In this document: in pieces, positions 18,399-27,033 of the stretch
Layout: the number at the start of each line of letters is the position of its first letter
Numbering within the stretch: position 1 is the first letter of the stretch
Assembly (NCBI GenBank): GCA_965230755.1
Contig: CBDDLT010000016.1
Span: 372,001 to 436,000, forward strand
Length of the DNA: 64,000 nt
From: DATFJT01 sp965230755
GTDB taxonomy: Bacteria; Bacteroidota; Bacteroidia; Chitinophagales; Saprospiraceae
Direction: 5' to 3'
Made by a program: the position numbers and the translations under genes
The notes under the pieces: model-generated
The model's input: the letters and a program-made list of their open reading frames with translations, nothing else
What the model was told of the DNA's origin: nothing
The model's database searches: none

Positions 18399-19738
18399 TA
18401 CTTGAAGATTTTTTCTACGCGACCAATCGCCTCAGGAAGCGCTAAGATGATCACCTTATCTCCTTTCTGAAATACGGTGTCTCCTGTTGGGACAAAGCTC
18501 TTTTCCCCTCTAACAATTCCTGCAATAATGCATTTTTCGGGAAAATGAAGCTCTCTAATTTCTTTTTTGACAAGCCGGTTTTCCTTATGAATTTCGTATT
18601 CTATGATTTCTGCATTAACCCCATGCAAACTAGCTATTGCCTCCACTTTACCTTTTCGAACATATCGAAAGATGTTGTTGGCAGCGATCAACTTCTTGTT
18701 GATGATGGTATCTATGCCTATGTTTTGGGAAATATGGGTGTAGTTCACATTTTCTACCAAAGCGATGGTCTTATACACCCCTAATTCCTCGGCCATAAGA
18801 CTGGTAATAATATTGGTCTCGCTTACTGGAGTGAGTGCGACAAAAGCATCCATATGTTCCAGGTTTTCTTCTCTCAATGCATCTACATCACTGGTATCAG
18901 CATGAATAATCAGGGATCTGTTCAATACTTGAGCAAATTGTTTGGCGGTGGATTCATCTTCGATTACAATGGTAACCGAATAGTCATTTTCGATCCTCTG
19001 TGCTGTCCTTAATGCCAGAGAAGTTCCTCCAATGATCATTACATTTTTGATCGGCTTCAATTGCTTGCCAACAAATCTTCTTGCCGCTTCCAAAGAATTC
19101 TTGTGAGTAGAGATATACAAATGATCTCCTTTTCGGAGGATCGTATCACTCCTAGGGATAAGGGTTTGATGCTCTCGCAAAAGAGCAATTCCTCTGAAAG
19201 TAAAATCTCCTGCCGATTGATCTATCTCCGATAAGCTAAGATTAACCAAAGGACAGCTTGTGTCAACCGTAAATCCCACAACAGATATTTTCCCGTTTTC
19301 AAACTCGAAAAGATCGGTAAAAGAGGCTCGTTCTAGCAGTCTTTCTATTTCCAAGGCTGCTAAAAGTTGGGGTGAGATCAAGGCATCTACGCCCATAGAC
19401 TTAAAGCGTTCTTTATTGAATTGTTCCAGATGTTCAATGTTTGAAATCCGGGCTATCGTATTCTTAACCCCCAATTGTTTAGCTAGAATGCAGGATAGTA
19501 AGTTCGTTTTTTCAGAAGTTGTAACTGCGATATACAGCTCTGCTCGATGTACTTCCGCTAAAGTCAAGGTCTTGACAGACGCAACATCCCCTTCTATGGT
19601 CAGAACATCAAGATGCTCTGACGCTCGAGAAAGAATATCTTCATTAAAATCTACTAATGTAATATCATGATTTTCCTTAGAAAGCAATTCCGCCAGATGA
19701 AATCCGACGGCCCCTGCCCCGCCTAAAACAATTCTCAT
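18398..19738 (-). CDS. trkA: Trk potassium transporter NAD-binding gating subunit
   Basis: 446 residues in two tandem RCK modules. The first Rossmann fold starts MRIVLGGAGAVGFHLAELL with the nucleotide-binding Asp in ITLVDFN; the second starts NVMIIGGTSLALRTAQRI. Each is followed by a TrkA_C domain (LYISTH and KVIILA near their ends). The second glycine-rich loop is GGTSLA rather than GxGxxG, so the second site may bind nucleotide weakly. TrkA sits on the cytosolic face of TrkH and gates K+ uptake according to NAD(H)/ATP. It is the first gene of a two-gene operon. Confidence 0.92.
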   Translation of the reverse strand: MRIVLGGAGAVGFHLAELLSKENHDITLVDFNEDILSRASEHLDVLTIEGDVASVKTLTLAEVHRAELYIAVTTSEKTNLLSCILAKQLGVKNTIARISNIEHLEQFNKERFKSMGVDALISPQLLAALEIERLLERASFTDLFEFENGKISVVGFTVDTSCPLVNLSLSEIDQSAGDFTFRGIALLREHQTLIPRSDTILRKGDHLYISTHKNSLEAARRFVGKQLKPIKNVMIIGGTSLALRTAQRIENDYSVTIVIEDESTAKQFAQVLNRSLIIHADTSDVDALREENLEHMDAFVALTPVSETNIITSLMAEELGVYKTIALVENVNYTHISQNIGIDTIINKKLIAANNIFRYVRKGKVEAIASLHGVNAEIIEYEIHKENRLVKKEIRELHFPEKCIIAGIVRGEKSFVPTGDTVFQKGDKVIILALPEAIGRVEKIFK

Positions 19739-19783
19739 GACCTCATTTATTTTCCTTTGACAAAAGAAAGCAAATGTAGTATT

Positions 19784-21241
19784 TTATTCACTTTGATGTT
19801 CGATTAATAGGCTCTCTTTGGACTGCTTCAATACCTCAATAGCTCTATTGACAATTTCTAAATGGGATCTGAAGCATAATACCGCTAATCTCAGCCAAAC
19901 CTGACCCTTAATAGTGGTCGAAGAGAGGAAGACTCTACCGTCTTCTCTGACCATTTTAACCAAGGCTTTATTGAACTCATTGGCATCTCCATTTTCCGGA
20001 ACATATCTGTAGACCATGACAGATAAATCGGGATAAGGCCCGACTTCGAAGCCTATTTTCTGGATCTCTTCATAAAAATATCGACAGAGATATATTTTCT
20101 CTTTTAGTGCAGCCCTGAATTTCGACAAGCCAAACAATTGAAGGGGCAACCACATACGCAAGCCTCTGAAGTGCTTGGTCAATTCAGGAGAAAGATCTGC
20201 CGGAGAGGGTTCTTCCTCCAAGTCTATAACATCCTGCATATAGTTCGCTTTGTAATAATGCGTTTTGCGCAGTGCATCCACATCCTTGATCAATATAGCT
20301 CCAGTACCGTAGGACAGAAAAAGGCCCTTGTGTGGATCGATGGTGATAGAATCCGACCGTTCCATACCTTTGAACTGTGGCTCTATTTCGTCGACAAGGA
20401 TAAAGAAGCCTCCATAAGCTGCATCAACATGAAACCAACATCCGTATTCTTCCGATAAATCTGCAATTCGATCCATTGGATCAATCGCACCCGTATCGGT
20501 TGTGCCTGCTGAAGCAACAATCATAAAGGGATTCAACCCATCATCTTTGTCTTCAAGCAATTGTCTTTGTAACGCATCTGCGTCCATTCGAAATCCATTG
20601 TCCAATGGAATATACCTCAGAATACAGGTCCCCAATCCCGCGATGCGAATCGCTTTCTGCACGGAATGATGTGCCTGTTCTGTTAAGTAGATCACGGATT
20701 TTGCTATATGTTCAGGACTTATTCCTTTCTTATCCCTTGCAGTAGCCACAGCAATAAGATTAGCTATTGAGCCACCACTGGTTAAATTCCCTAAAGCAGT
20801 CGAAGGGTATCCTACGACCTTGCACATCCATCTTATCAACTGATTTTCTAATCTTACAGCACCAGGTCCTCCGAAAAAGATCCCAGCGTAATTATTACTT
20901 ATATCTGCCAAATAATCTCCTAAGGCCGTCGGAAAAATCCCTCCCCCAGGAATATAGGCCAAGTGACCGCCAGAGGCCGGATTTAGTGCTGGTTCATCCA
21001 CAGACTTTTCAATTACTTGAATGAGGGAAGTCATATCCTTTCCATCCTCTTCTATCGGACAATCTTCTATCCCTTGCCCGGTATTTTCACCTTCATTAAA
21101 TGCCTTTCTAATGGGAAGTTCATCGATAAATTGAGCACAGTATTCCATTACCTCCTCATTCCATTTAGATCGTACTTCACGCCCTGGCTCTAATCTTCTT
21201 GCTTGCCCTTCCAACTGAGCAATTATTTCCAATAAATCCAT
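19784..21241 (-). CDS. PLP-dependent decarboxylase, group II (aromatic-amino-acid/glutamate type)
   Basis: 485 residues. Family landmarks are in order: PASGGHLAYIPGGG, GNLTSGGSIANLIA (phosphate-binding), ASAGTTDTGAIDP, WFHVDAAYGGFF, and DPHKGLFLSYGTGAIL with the Schiff-base lysine K305. This group makes amines from aromatic amino acids, glutamate or diaminobutyrate. The substrate is not certain; the length and the absence of a long C-terminal extension favour the aromatic-L-amino-acid/tyrosine-type branch. It stands alone between trkA and a serine hydrolase pair on the same strand. Confidence 0.86.
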   Translation of the reverse strand: MDLLEIIAQLEGQARRLEPGREVRSKWNEEVMEYCAQFIDELPIRKAFNEGENTGQGIEDCPIEEDGKDMTSLIQVIEKSVDEPALNPASGGHLAYIPGGGIFPTALGDYLADISNNYAGIFFGGPGAVRLENQLIRWMCKVVGYPSTALGNLTSGGSIANLIAVATARDKKGISPEHIAKSVIYLTEQAHHSVQKAIRIAGLGTCILRYIPLDNGFRMDADALQRQLLEDKDDGLNPFMIVASAGTTDTGAIDPMDRIADLSEEYGCWFHVDAAYGGFFILVDEIEPQFKGMERSDSITIDPHKGLFLSYGTGAILIKDVDALRKTHYYKANYMQDVIDLEEEPSPADLSPELTKHFRGLRMWLPLQLFGLSKFRAALKEKIYLCRYFYEEIQKIGFEVGPYPDLSVMVYRYVPENGDANEFNKALVKMVREDGRVFLSSTTIKGQVWLRLAVLCFRSHLEIVNRAIEVLKQSKESLLIEHQSE

Positions 21242-21395
21242 GCAGATAAAATTTAGGCTGCAAGATAGCAGCGTAAATCACTAAAAGCAAATTGCAGTTT
21301 GCTAAGAACAATATTGGAGTCTGAGTGTGATTCCGAAGGGATTGATTCCAATTGTAAAATTGAGGTAAACATGAAGTACGCACATACCTTAGCGG

Positions 21396-22625
21396 TTAAC
21401 CTTTCTCTCCCTTCCCAAAATTATAAGGAAACAATCCTCCAAATGTCTCCATTAACAATTCGTATTGTTCATCTTTTTCCGTAGAGATATTGGTAAACAA
21501 AATTCGACCTAAGCCAGTACTGGGCTGAAAATACATCAAGGTTGCTGTTCCAAAATCATTTCCACCATGTCCAATCACTCCACCAAAAGAGAGATCCCAG
21601 CAAATGCCTTCAGTCAAATCTTCCCTTTCATACTGTTTACGGAACATCTCTGCAACTGATTCCTTCTTAAGCACTTCGCTTTCCCCGTAATAGGCTTTCA
21701 TAATTTCCTGTAAGTATTTTGTCATGTCTGATACAGAACTATACAGTCCCCCGTCAGGATAAGTAACGATAGAGTAGGGAGGAACTTCTTTATAATTCTC
21801 TAGATAATATGTGGTTTGAAGATCCACATTTACCGCTTCAAGGTTCCAGGTAGAATTTTCCATTTGAGCTGGATCCAGGATGATTTCTTGAGTGTATTCT
21901 TTAAAAGTTTGACCTGAGGCTTTTTCTACACATAGGGCCAAAAGCGCTGCCCCTAAATTACTGTACTCGTAATGTGTTCCAGGCACATGCTTCAAAAAGC
22001 TCTCTTTGTTATACCATTCGCCTTTTTCGCTTAAGATTTTCTCTAAAAACTCGGACAGTCCCATCGTTTTGTTTCCATTGTATCCATCAAAGTACTGATG
22101 CCAAGCTTCAGGCCAATCCTCCTTTACCAGCGCTTCAGAAAATATATTCCCTCGTTTGTAATACTCCGAACTTCCTATCCCCGAGGTATGACTTGCCAAA
22201 TGTCGAAGGGTTATTTTCTCCTCCGGTAAGTGCGGGTTCTTAACTTCAAAAGGCAAATATGAGTTGATATCATCATCAAGGTCCATTTTGTTTTCTTGGA
22301 CCAATCTCATCGTTGCTACACCTATTAAAGTCTTTGATACAGAAGCTATAATTTGAACTGTTTGAGGAGCGTATTTCTTTTTGTTTTTCATATCAGACCA
22401 CCCATATCCTCGCTCAAAGAAGATGGAGTCTTTAGTAAAGACAGACACCGCAAAGCCTGGAAATACCTCTGTTTTATTAACTATTTGTAAAAAACTGTCC
22501 AGAGAATTAATTTCCTCCTGATATGGAAGAGCATTAGGCTTTTCTCCCTGTTTGGGATCCTGGCTTTTACATCCAAAAATCAATACCAACAATAACAAGT
22601 AGCTCCAATTGATCATTCTTTTCAT
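21396..22625 (-). CDS. Lipoprotein serine hydrolase (class C beta-lactamase/PBP-like)
   Basis: 409 residues. The lipobox LIFGC gives lipidated C19. The catalytic S-x-x-K is S95-V-S-K98 (ASVSKTL), the YxN motif is YSN in HYEYSNLGAAL, and GHGGND is the third box. The fold is that of class C beta-lactamases, D,D-peptidases and esterases; such lipoproteins in Bacteroidota are seldom true beta-lactamases. The start codon overlaps the stop of the upstream paralogue by ATGA, so the two are translationally coupled and probably act on the same envelope substrate. Confidence 0.85.
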   Translation of the reverse strand: MKRMINWSYLLLLVLIFGCKSQDPKQGEKPNALPYQEEINSLDSFLQIVNKTEVFPGFAVSVFTKDSIFFERGYGWSDMKNKKKYAPQTVQIIASVSKTLIGVATMRLVQENKMDLDDDINSYLPFEVKNPHLPEEKITLRHLASHTSGIGSSEYYKRGNIFSEALVKEDWPEAWHQYFDGYNGNKTMGLSEFLEKILSEKGEWYNKESFLKHVPGTHYEYSNLGAALLALCVEKASGQTFKEYTQEIILDPAQMENSTWNLEAVNVDLQTTYYLENYKEVPPYSIVTYPDGGLYSSVSDMTKYLQEIMKAYYGESEVLKKESVAEMFRKQYEREDLTEGICWDLSFGGVIGHGGNDFGTATLMYFQPSTGLGRILFTNISTEKDEQYELLMETFGGLFPYNFGKGEKG

Positions 22626-24394
22626 CTTTCTACTGCTTCAAGTTTTTTAAAATAGGTTCTTTCTTTTTCATCTTCTGCCCGAACATAACATCCGATAATT
22701 GCATCTTTTTCATCCCTAACGAATTCCACTTGGTGAAACAGCCATTGATCTCCGGAAAAAAGATCCGAGGAAACTAGATTAAGAAGGGTTGATCGATGCT
22801 TTATGGATTTAATCCACAAGCTGTCATTTTCGACTTCAAATTGATACGCTGTGATGATTTCAGGAGAATAGTATATTCCCTCATATTCGTTCAGTAATAG
22901 CTCATTTGGCACCACCACTTCTGATACGCTTAAACTACTTGTGTCTTTACTGTATTCCTCTGTATTGAACTCTTGCAAGGAAATAAATTCATCGGATAAA
23001 TAGATGTCGTACAATTTCTTGGCTAAGTAATAGGTCTCCCAAGCTCCATTATTGGCTAAATAAATGAAGGAATAGCCTTGATCGGGAAACCTGGCTAAGG
23101 ATGTTCTATATCCCCCTGTTAATCCCAGGTGGCTAATTCTTCGCAAACCTCTATATTCCATAATAAAATTTCCAAAGGCGTAATCAGTATACGCTCCGTT
23201 ATTGAGCCTCCCCTTCGTTTCGATCAAATCAACCAGCGCTTGATTGGTTATCGGTAAATTCTCTAGATATCGAAGATATCTTATCACGTCTTTTAAACTA
23301 GAGCGCTGACAACAGGCCCCAGGATAAGAGTAATTAACGGGAGATAATTGATGCTCTTCCTGGTCTCGATGACGGATGTACGAATACGCCTTGTTTGGAA
23401 TAAGTTGATCTACATCTGTTCTTATTACGGAACTTGTCATTCCAATAGGAGAAAACACATTGTCTGCCATCCATGAGGCAAAAGATTGCCCCGATATGCG
23501 CTCTATTATCTTTGATAAGAGCAAATAACCCAAATTATTGTATTCGAATACCTCTCCGGGATTATTCAAGAGTTCTTTTTGTCTTTTCGCCCAGCGCATC
23601 AGACGTTCTTCTGTGAGATAATCGTAATCTTCATAACCAACCATGGCCATGCTGCCCTCCCCCTCTTTCAATCCGCTGATATGATAAACTAAGTCGCTTA
23701 CCTCAATAGAGTCCATGCACATGGGAAGTTCTGGCAAGTACTTTCTAATAGATGCTCCAAGCTCTATTTTGTCTTGAAAGGATAATTGAGCTATGGCATA
23801 GGCCGTAAACTGTTTGGAAACTGAGGCAAGTTCAAAGACCGTTTCGCTGGTATTCTTTATTTGGTGTTCTATGTTGGCTAGACCAAAGCAACTAGAATAA
23901 ATTGGCATACCGTCTTTCAATACTGCCACACAAGCACCAGGGGCATTTACTGAGTAAAACTGATGTAGAAATTCATCAATCAAAATTTCCCTATTGAAGG
24001 ACGAAAAAATTCTAGTTTCTAGCTTCATCGAAGCATCATATTGATCTTTATTCTTCAATCTTACCAAAAACTCCCCCGCTTGACGGGTATAAAAAACACA
24101 AAAATCTGCTGTTTCACTTGTATTGGTCTGTTCGATCATGGCGGAAGATGGGTCATAAACAGAAAATTCCAAATCATTACTGAATTCGGTCAATCGCATC
24201 AGGACCAATTCTTTTGCTTTCAGTTCGATCCTGAACAGTTTGGTCTCACCGGATTCGATCGTGGCTTCAGTAGTATAGTTGCTTTGAAGCTCCTCGATAT
24301 TCTCCTGGGCTGAAAGCATATAAGAACACAGCATCAGAATTGAAATGACAGGATATTTCTTCAAAACTAAAAAAGTAATGTATTTCATTTGCAC
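22622..24394 (-). CDS. Secreted serine hydrolase (beta-lactamase-related) with extra N-terminal domain
   Basis: 590 residues. The signal peptide ends at SAQ (about 30). Residues about 31-130 form an extra beta-rich domain with PPC-like features (TKLFRIELKAKELVLMRL, then a FLVRLKN strand). The hydrolase core has S191-V-S-K194 (LASVSKQFTAYAI), YNNLGYLLL and HLGLTGGYRTS. The last about 100 residues (after LLLNEYEGIYYSPE) resemble the lipocalin-like C-terminal domain of many serine hydrolases. It is the first gene of the coupled pair. Peptidoglycan-peptide or ester hydrolysis is the family expectation. Confidence 0.84.
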   Translation of the reverse strand: MQMKYITFLVLKKYPVISILMLCSYMLSAQENIEELQSNYTTEATIESGETKLFRIELKAKELVLMRLTEFSNDLEFSVYDPSSAMIEQTNTSETADFCVFYTRQAGEFLVRLKNKDQYDASMKLETRIFSSFNREILIDEFLHQFYSVNAPGACVAVLKDGMPIYSSCFGLANIEHQIKNTSETVFELASVSKQFTAYAIAQLSFQDKIELGASIRKYLPELPMCMDSIEVSDLVYHISGLKEGEGSMAMVGYEDYDYLTEERLMRWAKRQKELLNNPGEVFEYNNLGYLLLSKIIERISGQSFASWMADNVFSPIGMTSSVIRTDVDQLIPNKAYSYIRHRDQEEHQLSPVNYSYPGACCQRSSLKDVIRYLRYLENLPITNQALVDLIETKGRLNNGAYTDYAFGNFIMEYRGLRRISHLGLTGGYRTSLARFPDQGYSFIYLANNGAWETYYLAKKLYDIYLSDEFISLQEFNTEEYSKDTSSLSVSEVVVPNELLLNEYEGIYYSPEIITAYQFEVENDSLWIKSIKHRSTLLNLVSSDLFSGDQWLFHQVEFVRDEKDAIIGCYVRAEDEKERTYFKKLEAVER

Positions 24395-24453
24395 ACTTAA
24401 CTCAAGGCAAAAATAGCCTGTGCTGAACTAATAAAATTGTAAAAATGGAAGGA

Positions 24454-25248
24454 CTACCTTAAGTGATTACATGAATAAGAGAACTCTTTAATAAGGGAAA
24501 GTGGGTTGGCCCCGCAATATTTTTTAAAGCTTTTTATAAAGTGTGCCTGGTCATAAAATCCAAATTCATACGCCGCATCGGATAGAGACATCTCGGGATT
24601 CTTAAGCTTGAATTCCATGCATCCCCTCAACTTAACTAAAGTAATAAAGGTCTTTACAGAGTATTTTACTTGCTGCTGAAAAAGCAGATTGAGTCTTTGC
24701 CTGGTCATGCCCATCTCTGAAGCCAGATCAACAACAGTGATATTGCCTTGATGTTGATAGATTAAAGTACAGGCTTTTTGGGCTAAATAAAACGAATCAT
24801 CAGGCTTAATGTCCATTGAAAGAATCAATGATTCCGCTCTTTTAATATTCTGCTCAAAGGATCTTGAGAAAAGCTCTTTTTCGAATTCACTGATTGAATC
24901 TCCTAACGCTGATTTCAAAGCTATAAGACCTACATTAAGTTCATTCGATATAAAAGTCGAATTGGCCCAAGGCTGTAATTTGATGGCAAATACGGTAAGG
25001 GTATCCTCAAATTCGAACCGGAAAGGAGGCAATACTCGATGCATTGTAAAAGCGGAAGGAATTGTTCCTAAAAGGCTTTCTCCTGCATACAAAAGGACAT
25101 TCTTTTCCTTAACAAACAATAGTTCATAGCAGGCATCATCGACGATCACACCAGAGTTGTCCTTGGTACTCTTATCGATTTCGGTGTAATAAAAAGACCG
25201 AATCAATTCTTTCGAAAGCTCTAAAGGTTCACTGACAGCACTATACAT
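24454..25248 (-). CDS. AraC-family transcriptional regulator
   Basis: 264 residues. The C-terminal third (about 160-255) is an AraC DNA-binding domain: VVDLASEMGMTRQRLNLLFQ (first HTH) and SLSDAAYEFGFYDQAHFIKSF (second HTH with the signature FYDQAHF). The N-terminal half fits the DUF6597-type ligand domain (PPFRFEFEDTLTVFAIKL). The effector is unknown. It is transcribed away from the small lipoprotein at 25,456, and paired palindromes lie in the divergent gap. It may control the serine hydrolases downstream on its own strand, 59 bp away. Confidence 0.87.
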   Translation of the reverse strand: MYSAVSEPLELSKELIRSFYYTEIDKSTKDNSGVIVDDACYELLFVKEKNVLLYAGESLLGTIPSAFTMHRVLPPFRFEFEDTLTVFAIKLQPWANSTFISNELNVGLIALKSALGDSISEFEKELFSRSFEQNIKRAESLILSMDIKPDDSFYLAQKACTLIYQHQGNITVVDLASEMGMTRQRLNLLFQQQVKYSVKTFITLVKLRGCMEFKLKNPEMSLSDAAYEFGFYDQAHFIKSFKKYCGANPLSLIKEFSYSCNHLR

Positions 25249-25350
25249 GATCTATGGAAATCTCAGTAGTAAGATAGTACTTTAATCTGAAACACTATGT
25301 ATTATGATGTCTTACGCCAATTCACTTTACGTCTAATGACATAACATTTT

Positions 25351-25375
25351 TTGTTAACAATAGCCAACAATTGTT
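25351..25375. promoter_or_regulatory. Two adjacent perfect 10-bp palindromes in a divergent promoter region
   Basis: TTGTTAACAA (25351-25360) and AACAATTGTT (25366-25375) lie side by side, 15 bp apart start to start. They are in the gap between the AraC gene (-) and the lipoprotein (+). Could be dimer sites; no further support. Confidence 0.3.
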
Positions 25376-25455
25376 AATACCGTAATAACGCTTATCCATT
25401 AGTACTTTGCATCCATTTTTCCGGCTTAATTTGGACTTGACAAGCTTACAACGAA

Positions 25456-25965
25456 ATGAAAGTTTATTCGATATTATTGATAGTTTTTGTCTTTGTTGGG
25501 TGTTATTCTAGCACCGAAAAGGCCGCCAAAAATCCAAAGTACGGATATGATTTAGGGGACATTTTCTTCAATCCCAAAACAGACAATTCTGACTTCAAGC
25601 TCTGCGATTCTACCAAAATCATTCACCGCAGAAATGCTTTGACTTATCCGGGCGGGAAAAAGGCCATTAATGAAACACTTAAGAAAAGCTTCCTTCCCAA
25701 TCCAAAGTACGACTCATTCAGCGGGTATATCACTATTCGTTTCCTGCTCAATTGTAGCTTCGAAAAAGATCGATTTCGACCCCAATCAATGGATTTTGAT
25801 TTCTCTTTGAAACCAGCCCCTCCTGAATTGATCGAACATCTTATTACTATTATTAAACCCCTCAATGAATGGGGTCACCGATTTCCGGAAGACAAGAATT
25901 CCGATTGTTCAAAATATTTAAACTTTAAGATCGTCAATGGTAAAATTGAAAGTATTCTTCATTAG
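25456..25965 (+). CDS. Lipoprotein of unknown function
   Basis: 169 residues. The lipobox FVGC puts the modified Cys at about residue 16. After a short linker the protein has one domain (about 60-169) with ALTYPGGKKAINETLKKSF and GYITIRFLLNCSFEKDRFR, which resembles a TonB C-terminal-like fold (peptide-end-binding domain), although no TonB box partner is nearby. Its 3' end overlaps the following TPR gene by 29 bases in another frame, so the two are co-expressed. A TACTTTG sequence 47 bp upstream may be the -7 promoter element. Confidence 0.7.
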   Translation: MKVYSILLIVFVFVGCYSSTEKAAKNPKYGYDLGDIFFNPKTDNSDFKLCDSTKIIHRRNALTYPGGKKAINETLKKSFLPNPKYDSFSGYITIRFLLNCSFEKDRFRPQSMDFDFSLKPAPPELIEHLITIIKPLNEWGHRFPEDKNSDCSKYLNFKIVNGKIESILH

Positions 25966-26782
25966 AAATATTGTCTCTGTTTCCGTCCTATTAATATTGG
26001 TCATTGGGACGATGAACGGCCAGGGAAACTGCCTCATTTATCCCGAGAAAAGCGGAGAGAGAAAAGCCTGTGAGCTCAGTTATAAAGCAATAGAATACAA
26101 GCAGGGTAGCAGAGAATCACAGCTCTTATTCGATGAGGCTATTGAAGTTGGACCCAAATACGCTTGGGCATACTATCAAAAAGCAGTTCCTTACTTCAAG
26201 AGAGGCCTGCTGAATGAAGGGGTAAAGCTCATTAACAAGGCGATAGAATTAGAGCCAAAATCCTTTTACCTTACCTACAGGGCCTACTGGTATTTTAATC
26301 ATGAGAGCTATAGTGCTTGCATTGCCGATCTGGAGCGATATTACTACCAACAAAAAGGGCCTCTAACTTTTACTCCCGGTGGTGATTTGGAAATGAGGCT
26401 CATGCTAGCTTTAGCGCATGCTAAATCGAATAACCATGACGAAGCAATTAAAGCGGCTTTGAACTGTATCAAAGCTTATGGCTTAAAGGAACACTTGATA
26501 GGTCTTTATGATTATCATGTGCTGGGGATGTTGTACTTTCAAAATGGCCAATTCGAAGAAGCTTCCCGTGCCCTGGAGAAACAAATTGAAGTCAATCCCG
26601 ATTTGGTCGATAGTTACTATTACTTGGGGCTGATAAATAAGGAAAAATCCGAGTATGATAAAGCTGAAAAACTGTTTCAGGAAACCTTGTATAAACTTGA
26701 AAATAAGGACAAAGCCTATCAGCGATTCGGTTATGGATTCGGCATTAACAAGGCTGATGTTCAGAGTGAATTGACTCCATAA
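25937..26782 (+). CDS. Secreted tetratricopeptide-repeat protein
   Basis: 281 residues. A signal peptide (about 1-28, ending MNGQG) is followed by six or so TPR-like helix pairs, with the consensus AWAYYQKAVPYFKRGLLNEG, LMLALAHAKSNNHDEAIKAA and SYYYLGLINKEKSEYDKAEK. Such proteins act as periplasmic scaffolds; no partner is evident except the overlapping upstream lipoprotein. The start ATG lies 29 bases inside the upstream gene, preceded by a purine-rich stretch (ACTTTAAGATCGTCA), so coupling is likely. A palindromic MITE-like element begins four bases after its stop codon. Confidence 0.78.
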   Translation: MVKLKVFFIRNIVSVSVLLILVIGTMNGQGNCLIYPEKSGERKACELSYKAIEYKQGSRESQLLFDEAIEVGPKYAWAYYQKAVPYFKRGLLNEGVKLINKAIELEPKSFYLTYRAYWYFNHESYSACIADLERYYYQQKGPLTFTPGGDLEMRLMLALAHAKSNNHDEAIKAALNCIKAYGLKEHLIGLYDYHVLGMLYFQNGQFEEASRALEKQIEVNPDLVDSYYYLGLINKEKSEYDKAEKLFQETLYKLENKDKAYQRFGYGFGINKADVQSELTP

Positions 26783-26785
26783 AGC

Positions 26786-26952
26786 TTAAGAGGGTGCGTG
26801 AGAACTCCATTTCGACAAGGTACTGACGAATTTAGTTTTGATCAAGGCATTTTTTTGCTGGCGTAGCCCTGTTACGTCAAAGAAAAATAACGCAGAGCAA
26901 GATTAAATTTGGCGTAGATTGGTGAAATAGGGGTTTTTACACACCCTCTTAA
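26786..26952. repeat. Palindromic MITE-like element, copy 2 (167 bp)
   Basis: The ends TTAAGAGGGTG (26786-26796) and CACCCTCTTAA (26942-26952) are perfect inverted repeats, with further imperfect pairing inward. The centre has CAAGGC (26843), GCTGGCGTAGCC, TACGTC and AACGCAG (26889-26895), matching copy 1 at 7870-8030 over exactly 53 bp. There is no coding capacity. It fills the gap downstream of the TPR gene and may act as its terminator. Confidence 0.72.
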
Positions 26953-26997
26953 ATACGGCTTTAACATTTTTCCCTATCCATTCTGACATTCGATGTG

Positions 26998-27005
26998 TAC
27001 CTTTA
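26998..27005 (+). promoter_or_regulatory. Candidate Bacteroidota -7 promoter element
   Basis: TACCTTTA matches the phylum's TAnnTTTG -7 consensus at all but the last base. It lies 28 bp before the ATG of the BNR-type gene and just outside the MITE-like element. No clear -33 TTTG was found at the right distance. Confidence 0.35.
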
Positions 27006-27033
27006 CGTTGTACAAACCTAAAGTATAAGAATC

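Noticed and set aside
22622..24394. True beta-lactamase (antibiotic resistance) reading of the serine hydrolases
   Set aside because: Motifs fit the broad serine hydrolase/esterase group; nothing specific to antibiotic hydrolysis is visible.
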